Shown here: positions 19,567-29,400 of the stretch, piece by piece | Numbering within the stretch: position 1 is the first letter of the stretch | How the letters are laid out: each line of letters opens with the position of its first letter | From: Ectothiorhodospira sp. BSL-9 | Lineage (GTDB): Bacteria > Pseudomonadota > Gammaproteobacteria > Ectothiorhodospirales > Ectothiorhodospiraceae | Direction of reading: 5' to 3' | NCBI RefSeq assembly: GCF_001632845.1 | Contig: NZ_CP011994.1 | Span: 1,932,001 to 1,996,000, forward strand | DNA length: 64,000 bases | Notes under the pieces: model-generated | Database searches by the model: none | What the model saw: only the letters and a program-made list of their open reading frames with translations | What the model was told of the DNA's origin: nothing | Position numbers and translations under genes: made by a program

Positions 19567-21213
19567 ATGAATCCCCTTGCCCTGTTCCGCAGATCCCAGC
19601 CGGCGCCCACGCGGAAACCCGGATCCTCCCTGCTGCCCTATGTGCCGAAAAAGAAGGAGTATTCGTCTCTCAAGGATACGGATCTATGCGTCAAGTGCGG
19701 CCTGTGCCTGCCCCATTGCCCCACCTATCTGGCCACTCTGGACGAGGGCGACTCTCCACGGGGTCGGATCACCCTCATGCAGGGGCTGATGCAGGGGCAT
19801 CTGCGGGATGACGCGGCGGTGCGTCGTCATCTGGAAAGCTGCGTGCAATGCCGGGCCTGTGAGGCGGTCTGCCCGTCCCTGGTGCCCTTTGGGCGGCTGA
19901 TGGACGCAGCACGGGCCGAGTTGATTCCCCCAGGCGGACGAGGGCCGGTGAAGGGCTACTTGCTGCGCCATGATGGCAGCCGGCGCGTGGCCGCCCGTTC
20001 CTTCCGTTTGGCGCAGATGCTGGGCCTGGTGCGGCTGGCCAGCTGGCTGGGCTCCCGGCGCCGCCCGGGCATGGCGCGAGCGGCCTCCTACGTCCTGGGG
20101 ATGCCGCTGAACCGGGGGCTCCGGGCCATGCCCTTGAGCGAAGTGCCACGGTTGCCGGCGCCTGGGGCGGTTGCAGCGCCGGATGAAAAATCAGGGCGCC
20201 CCCTGCCAAGCCTGTCGGCCCCAAAGCCGACGCAGCAGCCGGCGGCTTTGGGGGCTGATACTCCATCCTTGCAACTGGACCGGGCAGGACGGCCGGACGG
20301 TGGTGCGCCTCCCGCAGAGCGTCGGGAGGCCTCCAGGCAGGGCCAGCAGGATGGCAAGGGTGCAAGTGGTGCAGGCGGACGAGACGCCGGGAAGCCCTCG
20401 GCCGCCTCGACGATGGCCGAGGCGTCGAACGCAGCCAGCGGCAAGCAGGACGGTCAGGACAATCTTCCGGTGGCGACCACCAAGGCCAAGGCCCGGGCCA
20501 TCACCCTGTTCACCGGTTGCACGGGAGAGGCCCTGGATGCCCGGGCGGTACAGGCCGCGCGGCAGGTGCTGGAATGCCTGGGTTACCGGGTGTCCGTGCC
20601 CGAGCATCAGGTGTGTTGCGGTGCCCTGGATCAGCACGCCGGTCGTCCCAAGGCCGCCGCCGACCTGGCGCGTCGCAATCAGACCCTCATGGGAGGGCAG
20701 GGTGGCCCGGTTCTAAGCCTCAACAGCGGCTGCCGTGCACATCTCAAGTCCGAGGTCTATGCCTTCCCCGAGGTGGGTGATCATGCCCTGATGGGGCGTG
20801 TGGCCGACCTGTGCGTGTTGCTGGCAGAAGAGGACCTCAAGCCACTTGAACTCCGTCAGGAGCCGCTTCGAGTGGCCGTGCACACCCCCTGCACCCTGCG
20901 TCATGTGCTCAAGGAGCACGAAGCCCTGGAGGCCCTGGCCCGACGCCTGCCGGGGGCCGAGGTGCTGCCCCTGCCGGAGAATGCCCTGTGCTGCGGTGCC
21001 GCCGGCAGCTACATGCTCACGCATCCCAAAATGGCGGATCATCTGTTGTCACCGAAGCTGGATGCCCTGCAGCAGCTGGCACCGGACGTGCTGCTCACCG
21101 CCAACGTGGGCTGCGCCATCCATTTCGTCACCGGCCTCAAGCGCCGCCGCCTCCCCATCCAGGTGCTGGGCCCGGCGGAGCTTCTCCAGGCCCGCTCCCA
21201 GGCCTGCTCGTGA
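19567..21213 (+). CDS. GlcF-like iron-sulfur oxidoreductase subunit with a long linker
   Basis: 548 residues. Two 4Fe-4S motifs (Cys41/44/47/51 and Cys92/95/98/102) are followed by two CCG domains with CCGALDQHAG and CCGAAGSYML. This is the layout of GlcF, the Fe-S subunit of glycolate oxidase, usually about 400 residues. The extra length is a disordered, Ala/Gly/Pro/Gln-rich stretch at about 198-309 between the Fe-S and CCG domains. No glcD or glcE lies beside it, although a related FAD/Fe-S fusion is 5 kb away. The start is the ATG at 19567. The linker is in frame and its base composition is like its neighbours. Confidence 0.82.
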   Translation: MNPLALFRRSQPAPTRKPGSSLLPYVPKKKEYSSLKDTDLCVKCGLCLPHCPTYLATLDEGDSPRGRITLMQGLMQGHLRDDAAVRRHLESCVQCRACEAVCPSLVPFGRLMDAARAELIPPGGRGPVKGYLLRHDGSRRVAARSFRLAQMLGLVRLASWLGSRRRPGMARAASYVLGMPLNRGLRAMPLSEVPRLPAPGAVAAPDEKSGRPLPSLSAPKPTQQPAALGADTPSLQLDRAGRPDGGAPPAERREASRQGQQDGKGASGAGGRDAGKPSAASTMAEASNAASGKQDGQDNLPVATTKAKARAITLFTGCTGEALDARAVQAARQVLECLGYRVSVPEHQVCCGALDQHAGRPKAAADLARRNQTLMGGQGGPVLSLNSGCRAHLKSEVYAFPEVGDHALMGRVADLCVLLAEEDLKPLELRQEPLRVAVHTPCTLRHVLKEHEALEALARRLPGAEVLPLPENALCCGAAGSYMLTHPKMADHLLSPKLDALQQLAPDVLLTANVGCAIHFVTGLKRRRLPIQVLGPAELLQARSQACS

Positions 21214-21288
21214 CCCAAAAAAGGGGACAGACACCTTTTCCGCGCGCCGCTGGCGCGCCGGGAAAAGGTGTCTGTCCCCTTTTTTGGG
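21214..21288. repeat. Dispersed GGTGTCTGTCCCC element, locus 4 (inverted pair)
   Basis: 28-bp perfect arms (21214-21241 and 21261-21288), each with one element copy, close on an inner GCGCGCC-GCT-GGCGCGC stem. It begins on the base after the preceding stop codon. The same inner stem recurs at 53660. Confidence 0.8.
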
Positions 21289-21337
21289 GTGCCGTCACCC
21301 TGTACTCTTGTCGGGTATCCACCCGAGACCCACGCCC

Positions 21338-21979
21338 ATGCGCCGACTCTCTCCCACCGATCGCCTGCTGTCTGCGTGCGATGAGGCCCTGTGTACACTG
21401 TTTGGTCGCCCCCGGGCCACCGAACGGCCTGATCCAGCCGAGCAGATGCCCGAGCCCGATCTGGACGACAACGCCCGTGCCTTGTCGGCTCGCCTGATGC
21501 GGGTGAACCATGCCGGCGAAGTGGCCGCCCAGGGGCTTTATCAGGGGCAGGCACTCACCGCCCGCAGTGAGGAAGTTCGCCAGCGCATGGAGCGTTCCGC
21601 CCGGGAGGAGAACGATCACCTGGCCTGGTGCGCCCGTCGCCTGGAAGTCCTGGACGGCCACGCCAGCCTGCTCAACCCCCTGTGGTATGCCGGCTCCTTC
21701 ACCATGGGGGCCCTGGCCGGGGCAGCGGGGGACAAGTGGAGTCTGGGGTTCGTCAACGAGACGGAGCAGCAGGTGGTGCGCCACCTGGATGACCACCTGG
21801 AGCGTATCGTTCTCGAGGATGCCCCCACCCGCGCCGTGCTCGAGCAGATGAAGATCGACGAGGCCCACCACGGCGAACTGGCCATGTCCCTGGGGGGCGC
21901 GCAACTGCCCTGGCCGGTGCGGCGATTGATGATGCCAGCGGTGTCCAAGGTCATGACCCGGACCGCATATTGGGTTTGA
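21338..21979 (+). CDS. coq7: 2-polyprenyl-3-methyl-6-methoxy-1,4-benzoquinone monooxygenase Coq7
   Basis: 213 residues. It performs the penultimate hydroxylation of ubiquinone synthesis with a carboxylate-bridged di-iron centre. Ligand motifs are visible: Glu in MRVNHAGEVAAQGL, EENDHLAWC, ETEQQVVRHL and DEAHHGELA. Its presence explains why only two flavin hydroxylases (ubiH, ubiI) occur at 38-41 kb: Coq7 replaces UbiF. The start is the ATG at 21338; the frame is open far upstream, but that overlaps the previous gene. Confidence 0.95.
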   Translation: MRRLSPTDRLLSACDEALCTLFGRPRATERPDPAEQMPEPDLDDNARALSARLMRVNHAGEVAAQGLYQGQALTARSEEVRQRMERSAREENDHLAWCARRLEVLDGHASLLNPLWYAGSFTMGALAGAAGDKWSLGFVNETEQQVVRHLDDHLERIVLEDAPTRAVLEQMKIDEAHHGELAMSLGGAQLPWPVRRLMMPAVSKVMTRTAYWV

Positions 21980-21982
21980 GGC

Positions 21983-22011
21983 TTGAAACCCTTGGCAGAT
22001 ATGGCTAAACT
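21983..22011 (+). promoter_or_regulatory. Sigma-70 promoter for rplM-rpsI
   Basis: -35 TTGAAA (21983-21988), a 17-base spacer, and -10 TAAACT (22006-22011), 42 bases before the rplM ATG. Confidence 0.6.
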
Positions 22012-22053
22012 TCCGCGCTTTCCGTAATTCAAGACCACCCTGGAGTTCAGGCA

Positions 22054-22482
22054 ATGAAGACCTTTAGCGCCAAGCCCGCTGAAGTCAACCGCGATTGGTA
22101 CGTGGTGGACGCCTCCGGCAAGACCCTGGGCAGGCTCGCCACCGAACTGGCTCGTCGCCTGCGTGGCAAGCACAAGCCCGAGTACACCCCCCACGTGGAT
22201 ACCGGTGACTACATCGTGGTTGTCAATGCCTCCAAGGTACGCCTGAGCGGCAACAAGGACTCCGACAAGATGTACTACCATCACACGGGTTACATCGGTC
22301 ACATGAAATCCGCCAGCGCCCAGCAGATCCGGGACACCCACCCCGAGCGGCTGATTGAAACCGCCGTGAAGGGCATGCTGCCCAAGAACCCTCTGGGTCG
22401 GGCCATGTTCAAGAAGCTGAAGGTCTACGGCGGCAGCGAACATCGCCACACCGCCCAGCAGCCGCAGCCGCTGGACATCTGA
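22054..22482 (+). CDS. rplM: 50S ribosomal protein L13
   Basis: 142 residues, the standard length, starting [20 protein letters not shown] and containing the signature [21 protein letters not shown]. It is an early-assembly 50S protein. It forms the conserved rplM-rpsI operon with the next gene, 58 bases downstream. Confidence 0.98.
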   Translation: MKTFSAKPAEVNRDWYVVDASGKTLGRLATELARRLRGKHKPEYTPHVDTGDYIVVVNASKVRLSGNKDSDKMYYHHTGYIGHMKSASAQQIRDTHPERLIETAVKGMLPKNPLGRAMFKKLKVYGGSEHRHTAQQPQPLDI

Positions 22483-22540
22483 ATCAATTCCCAGTGCGCC
22501 GCCAACGCGGCGCCGGACAGCACACAGAGCAGGTCAAGTC

Positions 22541-22933
22541 ATGGCAACAACCCAGAACTACGGAACCGGACGCCGCAAAGAGGCCTCTGCGCGTGTCTTC
22601 CTGCGCCCGGGCAAGGGTGACATCGTCGTCAACAAGAAGCCGCTGGAAGAATTCTTCGGCCGCGAGACCTCCCGCATGGTGGTGCGTCAGCCGCTGGAAG
22701 TCACCGAAAACCTGAGCCGCTTCGATGTGGTGGCCACGGTTGCCGGTGGCGGTGCCAACGGTCAGGCTGGCGCCATCCGTCTGGGTATCGCCCGCGCCCT
22801 GGTGGAGTACGACGAAAACCTGCGCGGCAAGATGCGTGAATTCGGTTACCTCACCCGCGATGCTCGCGAAGTTGAGCGTAAGAAGGTCGGCCTGCGCAAG
22901 GCCCGCCGCGCCACGCAGTACAGCAAGCGCTAA
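22541..22933 (+). CDS. rpsI: 30S ribosomal protein S9
   Basis: 130 residues. The sequence contains [18 protein letters not shown], the internal [19 protein letters not shown], and the conserved C-terminal tail ending QYSKR, which contacts P-site tRNA. It is the second gene of the L13/S9 operon. Confidence 0.98.
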   Translation: MATTQNYGTGRRKEASARVFLRPGKGDIVVNKKPLEEFFGRETSRMVVRQPLEVTENLSRFDVVATVAGGGANGQAGAIRLGIARALVEYDENLRGKMREFGYLTRDAREVERKKVGLRKARRATQYSKR

Positions 22934-23013
22934 AGCGTTTCACCTGTACCCAGGATCGGCACTTGAATTGTCAAGTGCCGATCCTGTAGCGTTAAGGCCA
23001 TAAAGCTATCCCT

Positions 23014-23087
23014 TGGGGGATCGTCTAGCGGTAGGACTACGGACTCTGACTCCGTCAACCCAGGTTCGAATCCTGGTCCCCCAGCCA
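23014..23087 (+). tRNA. tRNA-Gln (anticodon CTG)
   Basis: A complete cloverleaf: acceptor TGGGGGA with TCCCCCA, D-arm, anticodon stem ACGGA/TCCGT with loop CTCTGAC (anticodon CTG), T-arm CCAGG-TTCGAAT-CCTGG, and encoded CCA. It lies 81 bases after rpsI and is followed at once by a long hairpin. Confidence 0.96.
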
Positions 23088-23131
23088 TATCCATAGAAAA
23101 GGCCCCCTCGCGGGGCCTTTTCTATGGATAT
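23087..23131 (+). terminator. Long hairpin ending the tRNA-Gln transcript
   Basis: Perfect 20-bp arms (23087-23106 and 23112-23131) around a 5-base loop. The inner stem AAAAGGCCCC/GGGGCCTTTT resembles a Rho-independent terminator in both directions, with TTTT inside the descending arm. Confidence 0.75.
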
Positions 23132-23243
23132 CTGTTAGAGGTGCCACCAGGGTTCGAACCTGGAAGGTTCGACGAGCGCCGCGTAGCGGCGCCGAACGTC
23201 GCGCGCAGCGCGGCGGCCCGAAGGGTGAGGCCGAAGGCCGAAT

Positions 23244-23306
23244 AATCCTGGTCCCCCAGCCATATGCACAAGAAAGGCCCCCTCGTGGGGCCTTTCTTGT
23301 GCATAT
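23244..23306 (+). pseudogene. Duplicated tRNA-Gln 3' end with its own hairpin
   Basis: Bases 23244-23265 repeat 22 bases of the tRNA-Gln 3' end plus CCA and ATAT exactly (compare 23069-23090). They lead directly into a second 20-bp-arm hairpin (23262-23281 with 23287-23306), also with a 5-base loop. No D-arm or anticodon arm is present, so this is a remnant, not a gene. After both hairpins a similar tail (GAGGTG, CCAGGGTTCGAACCTG) follows. Possible origins are decay of a tandem tRNA or target duplication by an excised element. Confidence 0.7.
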
Positions 23307-23338
23307 CTGTTTGAGGTGTCGCCAGGGTTCGAACCTGC

Positions 23339-23392
23339 AAAAAAAGGTGTCTGTCCCCTTTTCTGAAAAAAAGGTGTCTGTCCCCTTTTCTG
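23339..23392. repeat. Dispersed GGTGTCTGTCCCC element, locus 5 (tandem pair)
   Basis: Two exact tandem copies of a 27-base unit (23339-23365 and 23366-23392): seven A, GGTGTCTGTCCCC, TTTT and CTG. Unlike most other loci the copies are in the same direction. They lie shortly before the sigma-54 activator gene. Confidence 0.8.
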
Positions 23393-23430
23393 AGTTGTCC
23401 CCCCGCCCCTGGGTTGCTATCGTTTCGTCC

Positions 23431-24840
23431 ATGACCCCACCCGTGAAACCACCCGCATCCTCGGGCCACATGTTTTCACTGCATCAATCACCGCCGCCGC
23501 TGGTTCACCCGGACGGGGAACAGGTGATCGAACTCATTCCTGAACCCTTTATCATCCTGGACAGCGCCCATCGGGTGGTGGCGGCCAACCAGGCCGCGGC
23601 TGACCTGTTCTCCCAGACCCGGGGCCTGCTGATGGGGCAGGGGTGTCAGGAACTGCTCTTTGGTCTGTCCGGCCCCTGTCCCGGCGACAATGCCTGCCCG
23701 CTGACTCTACAGCCCGGCGTGGGGAAGGTGAGCGAGCAGAGGATTGAGGCCCGCAATCATCAAGGGCAGTCACGCCCGCTCAAGATCCGGTTGAGCCGCA
23801 TGGCGGGCGATGCCGAGGGTTTCGTGGGCCTGCAACTCCTGGCGGAGAACGGTGGACAAACGCCAAAGAGTGCGGGGGCATCCCAGGTGGTGGGCCGCTC
23901 CAGCGCCATGGCAAAGCTCATGCACGTGGTGGAGCGCGTGGCCCCTACCAGCGCCACCGTCCTGCTGCTGGGCGAGAGCGGGGTGGGCAAGGAGCGTATA
24001 GCTGAACACCTGCACCGCTGCTCGGAGCGGGCCAGCGGCCCCCTGGTGGTGGTGGACTGCTCGGCCCTGGGCGAACAACTCATCGAAGCCGAACTGTTCG
24101 GTTACGAAAAGGGTGCCTTCACCGGGGCCGACCGGCGCAAGATCGGCCTGTTCGAGGCGGCCCAGGGGGGCACCCTCTTCATCGACGAAGTGGGCGAGAT
24201 GCCCCTGGCCATGCAGAGCAAGCTGCTCCGCGCCCTGGAGGCCTCGCGCATCCGTCGCGTGGGCGGCACCGACTACATCGACGTGGACGCCCGCGTGGTG
24301 GCTGCCACCCACCGGGACCTGGGCGCCATGGTGGCCCGGGGTGAATTCCGCGAGGACCTTTACTACCGCCTGGCCGCCTTCCCCGTGGACATCCCGCCCC
24401 TGCGGGAGCGCCGGGAGGACATCGTCGCCCTGGCCGAGCACTTCCTGAAGGAGGCGGGCGGGGCACACCAGCTGCCCCTGTCCCGGGCCGTGGCGGAACT
24501 GCTCACCGACTACCAGTTCCCCGGCAACGTCCGCGAGCTGAAGAACATCATCAGTCGTGCGGCGATACTGGCGGGATCCGGGTCCGTGTTGCCCCAGCAT
24601 ATTGCCTTTCAGGCGCGCCAGCAGGGCCATCGGTCGCCGGCGGTCCATGGGGGCAGCGATTCGGCATACCACATGGAGGGTGTTCCGTTTCCGCGTCGCC
24701 TCCGCAATGGGCTGACCCAGGAGCGAATCCGTGCAGCTCTGGAGGCCTGCGATGGTCACCGCGCCGAGGCCGCCCAGCGTCTGGGTGTGAGCGAGCGCAC
24801 GCTGTATCGGCATCTCCAGCGGCTGAATTCCCCATCCTGA
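23431..24840 (+). CDS. Sigma-54-dependent transcriptional activator with PAS domain
   Basis: 469 residues. A PAS-like sensor (about residues 30-140, [20 protein letters not shown]) carries three cysteines in [11 protein letters not shown]. The AAA+ domain has Walker A GESGVGKE, the GAFTGA loop that contacts sigma-54 ([12 protein letters not shown]), Walker [13 protein letters not shown] and an arginine-finger region. The C-terminus is a Fis-type helix-turn-helix ([20 protein letters not shown]). The next gene has a sigma-54 promoter, so it is the likely target. No receiver domain is present; the signal may be redox or a small ligand. The ATG at 23431 is favoured; 23470 is possible. Confidence 0.9.
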   Translation: MTPPVKPPASSGHMFSLHQSPPPLVHPDGEQVIELIPEPFIILDSAHRVVAANQAAADLFSQTRGLLMGQGCQELLFGLSGPCPGDNACPLTLQPGVGKVSEQRIEARNHQGQSRPLKIRLSRMAGDAEGFVGLQLLAENGGQTPKSAGASQVVGRSSAMAKLMHVVERVAPTSATVLLLGESGVGKERIAEHLHRCSERASGPLVVVDCSALGEQLIEAELFGYEKGAFTGADRRKIGLFEAAQGGTLFIDEVGEMPLAMQSKLLRALEASRIRRVGGTDYIDVDARVVAATHRDLGAMVARGEFREDLYYRLAAFPVDIPPLRERREDIVALAEHFLKEAGGAHQLPLSRAVAELLTDYQFPGNVRELKNIISRAAILAGSGSVLPQHIAFQARQQGHRSPAVHGGSDSAYHMEGVPFPRRLRNGLTQERIRAALEACDGHRAEAAQRLGVSERTLYRHLQRLNSPS

Positions 24841-24857
24841 GTTGTGTCAATCGCACA

Positions 24858-24890
24858 ACATGACTGGTAATGTCATGTCATTGTCATGTC
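24858..24890. promoter_or_regulatory. Candidate upstream activating sequence for the porin
   Basis: An inverted repeat, ACATGAC-N7-GTCATGT (24858-24878), is followed by a further GTCATGT half-site (24882-24888). It lies about 80-95 bases before the sigma-54 promoter, where enhancer-binding proteins usually bind. The activator gene ends just before it. Confidence 0.5.
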
Positions 24891-24952
24891 TTTGGCAGTC
24901 TTCTGCCGTCGATGTTGCGTTTGCGTCATAGTTGAATCAATCACTTAGCATC

Positions 24953-24968
24953 TGGCACGGCTCATGCA
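24953..24968 (+). promoter_or_regulatory. Sigma-54 (-24/-12) promoter of the porin
   Basis: TGGCACG-N4-ATGCA matches the consensus TGGCACGN4TTGCW at all but one position. GG (24954-24955) and GC (24966-24967) have the required 10-base spacing. Transcription should start near 24979, leaving a leader of about 54 bases before the porin ATG. Confidence 0.75.
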
Positions 24969-25032
24969 TTGTTGTAGCAGGCTGACAAGTTCAGAACCTG
25001 TCATAACAAACTCTTGCAGAGGACTCATTCCA

Positions 25033-26169
25033 ATGAAAAAAACCGTACTCGCATTCGCAGTTGCCGCCGCCGTGGGCGTGCCCGCCGCCGCCGCTGCTGA
25101 CACCACCCTGTATGGTCGTTTCAACATCTCCCTGGACTTCGTGGACGACGCCAACGAAACCTCCCACCAGTTGGCCTCCAACTCCTCCCGCCTGGGTGTG
25201 CGTGGTTCTGAAGACCTGGGTGTGATGGGTCTGCGCGGCGTGTACCAGATTGAAGCCGCCCTGCAGAGCGGAGGATCCACGCAGGCTTTTGGTGGTAGCG
25301 ACCTCACTGCACGTAACACATATGTGGGTCTGGCCAGCGATGAGTTGGGTGAACTCCGCCTGGGTAAGCATGACACCCCTTACAAGATGTCCACCCTGCG
25401 TCTGAACTTCTTTGCTGACACCCTGGGTGACATGAACCACATGAGCAGCCGCTGGGCCGCTGTGAACGCCGGCACGGACAGCACCTTCTATCGTCGCCTG
25501 GACAACACCATGCTGTACATGAGCCCGAACTTTGATGGGCTGCAGTTCATGGCTTCCTACACCACAGATCGTAGCGACGATACGCCCTCCAACCCGGCTC
25601 TTGATCCAACTGTGAGCACGAGTGATAAGGATCAGCCTGCATGGTCCTTGGCTGCGACCTTCGAGCAGGGTCCTATGTTCGTGACCGTGGCTTACGAGCA
25701 GCAGAACAATACTGCCTATGATTTCGCGGCTTTCGGGCAGCCCAATGAGATTGAAAACGCCAAGGCTTGGAAAGTGGGCGGCACCTACCAGATCGAAGAT
25801 TTGACGCTCGCCGCACTTTACGAAAATTTGGATACTGGCACAGATTATCTGGGCGACCGTGATTCCTTCCACATTGGTGCCAAATATCAGCTGGGCCAAG
25901 CCTATGTGATGGGTTCCTACACGAATGCCGGCGACCTGGATGTCGACGATACCGGGGCTCAGATGTTCGCTCTCGGCGCAGGCTATGCCCTGTCCCCCCG
26001 CACTGGCGTTTACACCGTGTATGCTCACACCAGCAACGATGACAACGCGATCTATGGTCTGGCTGGTTCCGGCAAGAGCAAGGGTGTTGGCCCCACCAAT
26101 TCCGCAGGTGGTCTTGCCCCCGGCGAAAACGTCTCCGGCTTCCAGGTCGGTGTGACCCACAACTTCTAA
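25033..26169 (+). CDS. Outer-membrane porin, trimeric general porin family
   Basis: 378 residues. Signal peptide [22 protein letters not shown], then [14 protein letters not shown], the first strand of proteobacterial general porins (Porin_4, OmpC/Omp32-like). Repeated amphipathic strands follow, with a large loop of Asp/Asn/Thr and the C-terminal Phe (GVTHNF) needed for BAM assembly. It should form a 16-strand diffusion channel. Regulation by sigma-54 and the upstream activator suggests expression tied to nutrient or redox state. Parts of the middle (25700-25900) use more A/T-ending codons than neighbours. Confidence 0.9.
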   Translation: MKKTVLAFAVAAAVGVPAAAAADTTLYGRFNISLDFVDDANETSHQLASNSSRLGVRGSEDLGVMGLRGVYQIEAALQSGGSTQAFGGSDLTARNTYVGLASDELGELRLGKHDTPYKMSTLRLNFFADTLGDMNHMSSRWAAVNAGTDSTFYRRLDNTMLYMSPNFDGLQFMASYTTDRSDDTPSNPALDPTVSTSDKDQPAWSLAATFEQGPMFVTVAYEQQNNTAYDFAAFGQPNEIENAKAWKVGGTYQIEDLTLAALYENLDTGTDYLGDRDSFHIGAKYQLGQAYVMGSYTNAGDLDVDDTGAQMFALGAGYALSPRTGVYTVYAHTSNDDNAIYGLAGSGKSKGVGPTNSAGGLAPGENVSGFQVGVTHNF

Positions 26170-26232
26170 GAAGTCGGTACCAACAACCGACCCGCACACT
26201 CGCCGCTTGTCGGCGGGGTGCAAGAAGCGCTC

Positions 26233-26271
26233 AGAGCGCGGCAGGGGTTTCCCTTGTCGCGCTCTTTTTTT
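26233..26271 (+). terminator. Rho-independent terminator after the porin
   Basis: Stem AGAGCGCG with CGCGCTCT and a following run of T (TTTTTTT). It is 64 bases after the porin stop. The remaining bases to 26404 show no further feature. Confidence 0.75.
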
Positions 26272-26404
26272 GTTCACAGGGGCGATTTTTCAACTCCTTG
26301 AATCAAAAGGGCTTGCCGGGTCAACGCCCTGTTGTCACCTTGTAAACCCCGGTGCCCCCCTGCTACTCTGCTCAGTTCTCTCCGCAATCCCCCTCCCCGC
26401 ATCC

Positions 26405-29400
26405 ATGACCTCAGCCACCCGCATTCGCGAGATTCCCTACAACTACACCTCCTATTCCGATCGCGAGATCGTCCTTCGTTTTCTCGGGCAGCCCATGTGG
26501 GATGTGCTCAATGAATTGCGCGGCGAACGCCGCACCGGTGTGTCCGCCCGCATGCTGTTTGAGGTGCTGGGGGATATGTGGGTGGTCACCCGCAACCCCT
26601 ATATCCAGGATGACCTCATGGCCGACCGCAAGCGCCTGGCCAACCTGGTGGGTGCCATGGATCATCGGGTGGATCAGATCATCGGTCGTGCCCAGGGCAA
26701 TGAGCGCGCGCTCAGCCTGGCCGAAGAGGCACGCCAGGCCGTGCGCCGGTTCGAGGCCTGGTTCCCGGCACAGCGCGAACTGCGCGCCCGGGTGCGCCGG
26801 CGCTTGATGAAGCACACCCGCAAGGACAACATCCAGTTCGACGGCCTGGCCCGGGTGTCCCATGTGACCGATGCCACCGACTGGCGTGTGGAACTGCCCT
26901 TTGTGGTGGTCAATCCCGATTCCGAGGAGGAGATGGCCGCGATTGTGGCTGCCTGCCTGGAGTTGGGGCTTACTGTCATTCCCCGTGGGGGCGGCACCGG
27001 CTACACCGGTGGCGCCGTGCCCCTCACCGACGATGCCGCGGTGATCAACACCGAAAAGCTGGATGCCGTGGGCGAGGTGCAGTTTACCCGCTTGCCCGGG
27101 TTGGATGAGCCCGTGGCCACCGTGCGGGCCGAGGCCGGCGTGGTCACCCGCCGGGTGGCGGAATCCGCCGCCCGGGGCGGTCATGTGTTTGCCGTGGACC
27201 CCACCTCCCAGGATGCCTCCACCATCGGCGGCAACATCGCCATGAATGCCGGCGGCAAGAAGGCCGTGCTCTGGGGTACGGCCCTGGACAACCTGGTCTC
27301 CTGGCGCATGGTCACCCCCGACGCCCGCTGGGTGGAGGTGGAGCGCATCAACCACAACCTGGGCAAAATCCATGACCAGGAAGAAGTAACGTTCCGCGTG
27401 AGCCGCTACCAGGCCGATGGGCGCACCCTGGATGGGGAGCCCGAGATCCTGTCCTTCCCCGGCAAGACCTGCCGCAAGGAAGGGCTGGGCAAGGACGTGA
27501 CCGACAAGCGCCTGCAGGACCTGCCCGGGGTTCAGAAGGAGGGCTGCGACGGCCTGATCACCTCGGCGGTGTTCGTGGTGCATCAGATGGCCGCCCATAT
27601 GCGCACCGTGTGCCTGGAGTTCTACGGCACCGACCTGCACGAGGCGGTGCCCGCCATTGTCGAGATCAAGGATGCCCTGGAGGCGGACCCCAAGGTGCAG
27701 CTGGCGGGTCTTGAGCACCTGGACGAGCGCTACGTGCGCGCCGTGCGCTACACCCCCAAGGGCGCCCGCCGCGAACGCCCCAAGATGCTGCTGGTGGCCG
27801 ACCTGGCCTCCGAGGACGAGAAGGCGGTGGCCGAGGCCGCTTCGCGCATGGTGCGCCTGGCCAATGCCCGTAACGGGGATGGCTTCATCGCCATCAGCCC
27901 CGAGGCCCGCCTGCGTTTCTGGGCCGACCGCTCCCGCACTGCGGCCATCGCCGCTCACACCAACGCCTTCAAGATCAACGAGGACGTGGTCATCCCCCTG
28001 GACCGCCTGGGCGAGTACAGCGAAGGCATCGAGCGCATCAACATCCAGCAGTCCATGGCCAACAAGCTGCGCATGGCCGAGGAGATCCTGGCCTGCCTGG
28101 CCAAGGACCACAAGGCCCTGGTGGACAAGCTGGGTCTGGACAACGACGAAGCCCGCACCTGGTTCGAGAAACGTCGCCGCGCCGCCGAAGATCAGGTGAC
28201 CGCCGTGCGTGACCGCTGGCTGGTGATCCGGGACAACCTGGAATCCGATGCCCGGGAGCATGACGCCCTGCTGGACGACAAGGCCCGGGAGGATCTGCGC
28301 CCCGGCGACCGGCTGATCCAGCTCATCCTGCGGCGCAGCCTGGTGATCTCCTACCGGCGCGAGATCGAGGACCCGCTGTACGAGATCTTCGACGGCCGCG
28401 ATCTGGACCCGGTGCGCCAGAACATTCAGCAAATCCACGACCGGGTGCTCACCAGTCGCCTGTTCGTGGCCCTGCACATGCACGCCGGCGATGGCAACGT
28501 GCACACCAATATCCCGGTCAACTCCAATGACTACGCCATGATGCACGAGGCCGAGCGCATCGTGGATCAGGTGATGGACCTGGCCCGGAACCTGGGTGGG
28601 GTGATCTCCGGCGAGCACGGCATCGGCCTCACCAAGATGCAGTACCTGGAGCCGGAGGACGTGGCGGCCTTTGCCGAGTACAAGCAGCGGGTCGATCCCC
28701 AGGACCGCTTCAACCGCGGCAAGCTGCGCGCCGGTTCCGGCCTGACCACCGCCTACACCCCGTCGTTGCGGCTGGTGCAGGAGGAGGCCCTGATCCTTGA
28801 GCAGAGCGAGCTGGGCGACCTCAACGACGACATCAAGGACTGCCTGCGCTGCGGCAAGTGCAAGCCCGTGTGCAACACCCATGTGCCCCGGGCCAATCTG
28901 CTGTATTCGCCGCGCAACAAGATCCTGGCCACGGGATTGATCATCGAGGCCTTCCTCTACGAGGAGCAGACCCGTCGTGGACTGTCCTTCCGGCATTTCG
29001 ACGAACTCAACGATGTGGCCGATCACTGCACCGTCTGCCACAAGTGCCTCACGCCCTGCCCGGTGGACATCGACTTCGGCGAGGTCACCTCCCGGATGCG
29101 CGCCATCCTCATGGATCGCGGTCAGCGCAAGACCAGCCTGGCGGCCAGGGTGTCCATGGCCTTTTTGAACATCAAGGACCCATCTACCGTGAAGGTGATG
29201 CGCAAGGCCCTGGCGCAATGGGGCTTTGCCGGTCAGCGCATGGGGCATCAGGTGTTCCGTCGGCTTGGGCTGCTCAACGGGAACAAGCGCCCGTCGGCCA
29301 CCACCGGCAAGGCGCCCATCCAGGAGCAGGTCATCCACATGGTGAAAAACCCCTTGCCGGCGGGTCTGCCCAAGCAGACCACCCGGGCCATGCTGGGTCT

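Noticed and set aside
23132-23243. A possible complete second tRNA or att-flanked cargo between the duplicated tails
   Set aside because: Only GC-rich short palindromes are present; no cloverleaf and no gene. It is reported only as a remnant.
23339-23392. CRISPR-like repeat
   Set aside because: The two copies are directly adjacent without spacers and belong to the dispersed palindrome family. No cas genes.
23299-23430. Longer N-terminus of the sigma-54 activator
   Set aside because: It would translate the tandem repeat element (KKVSVPFSE twice); the conserved protein begins after it.
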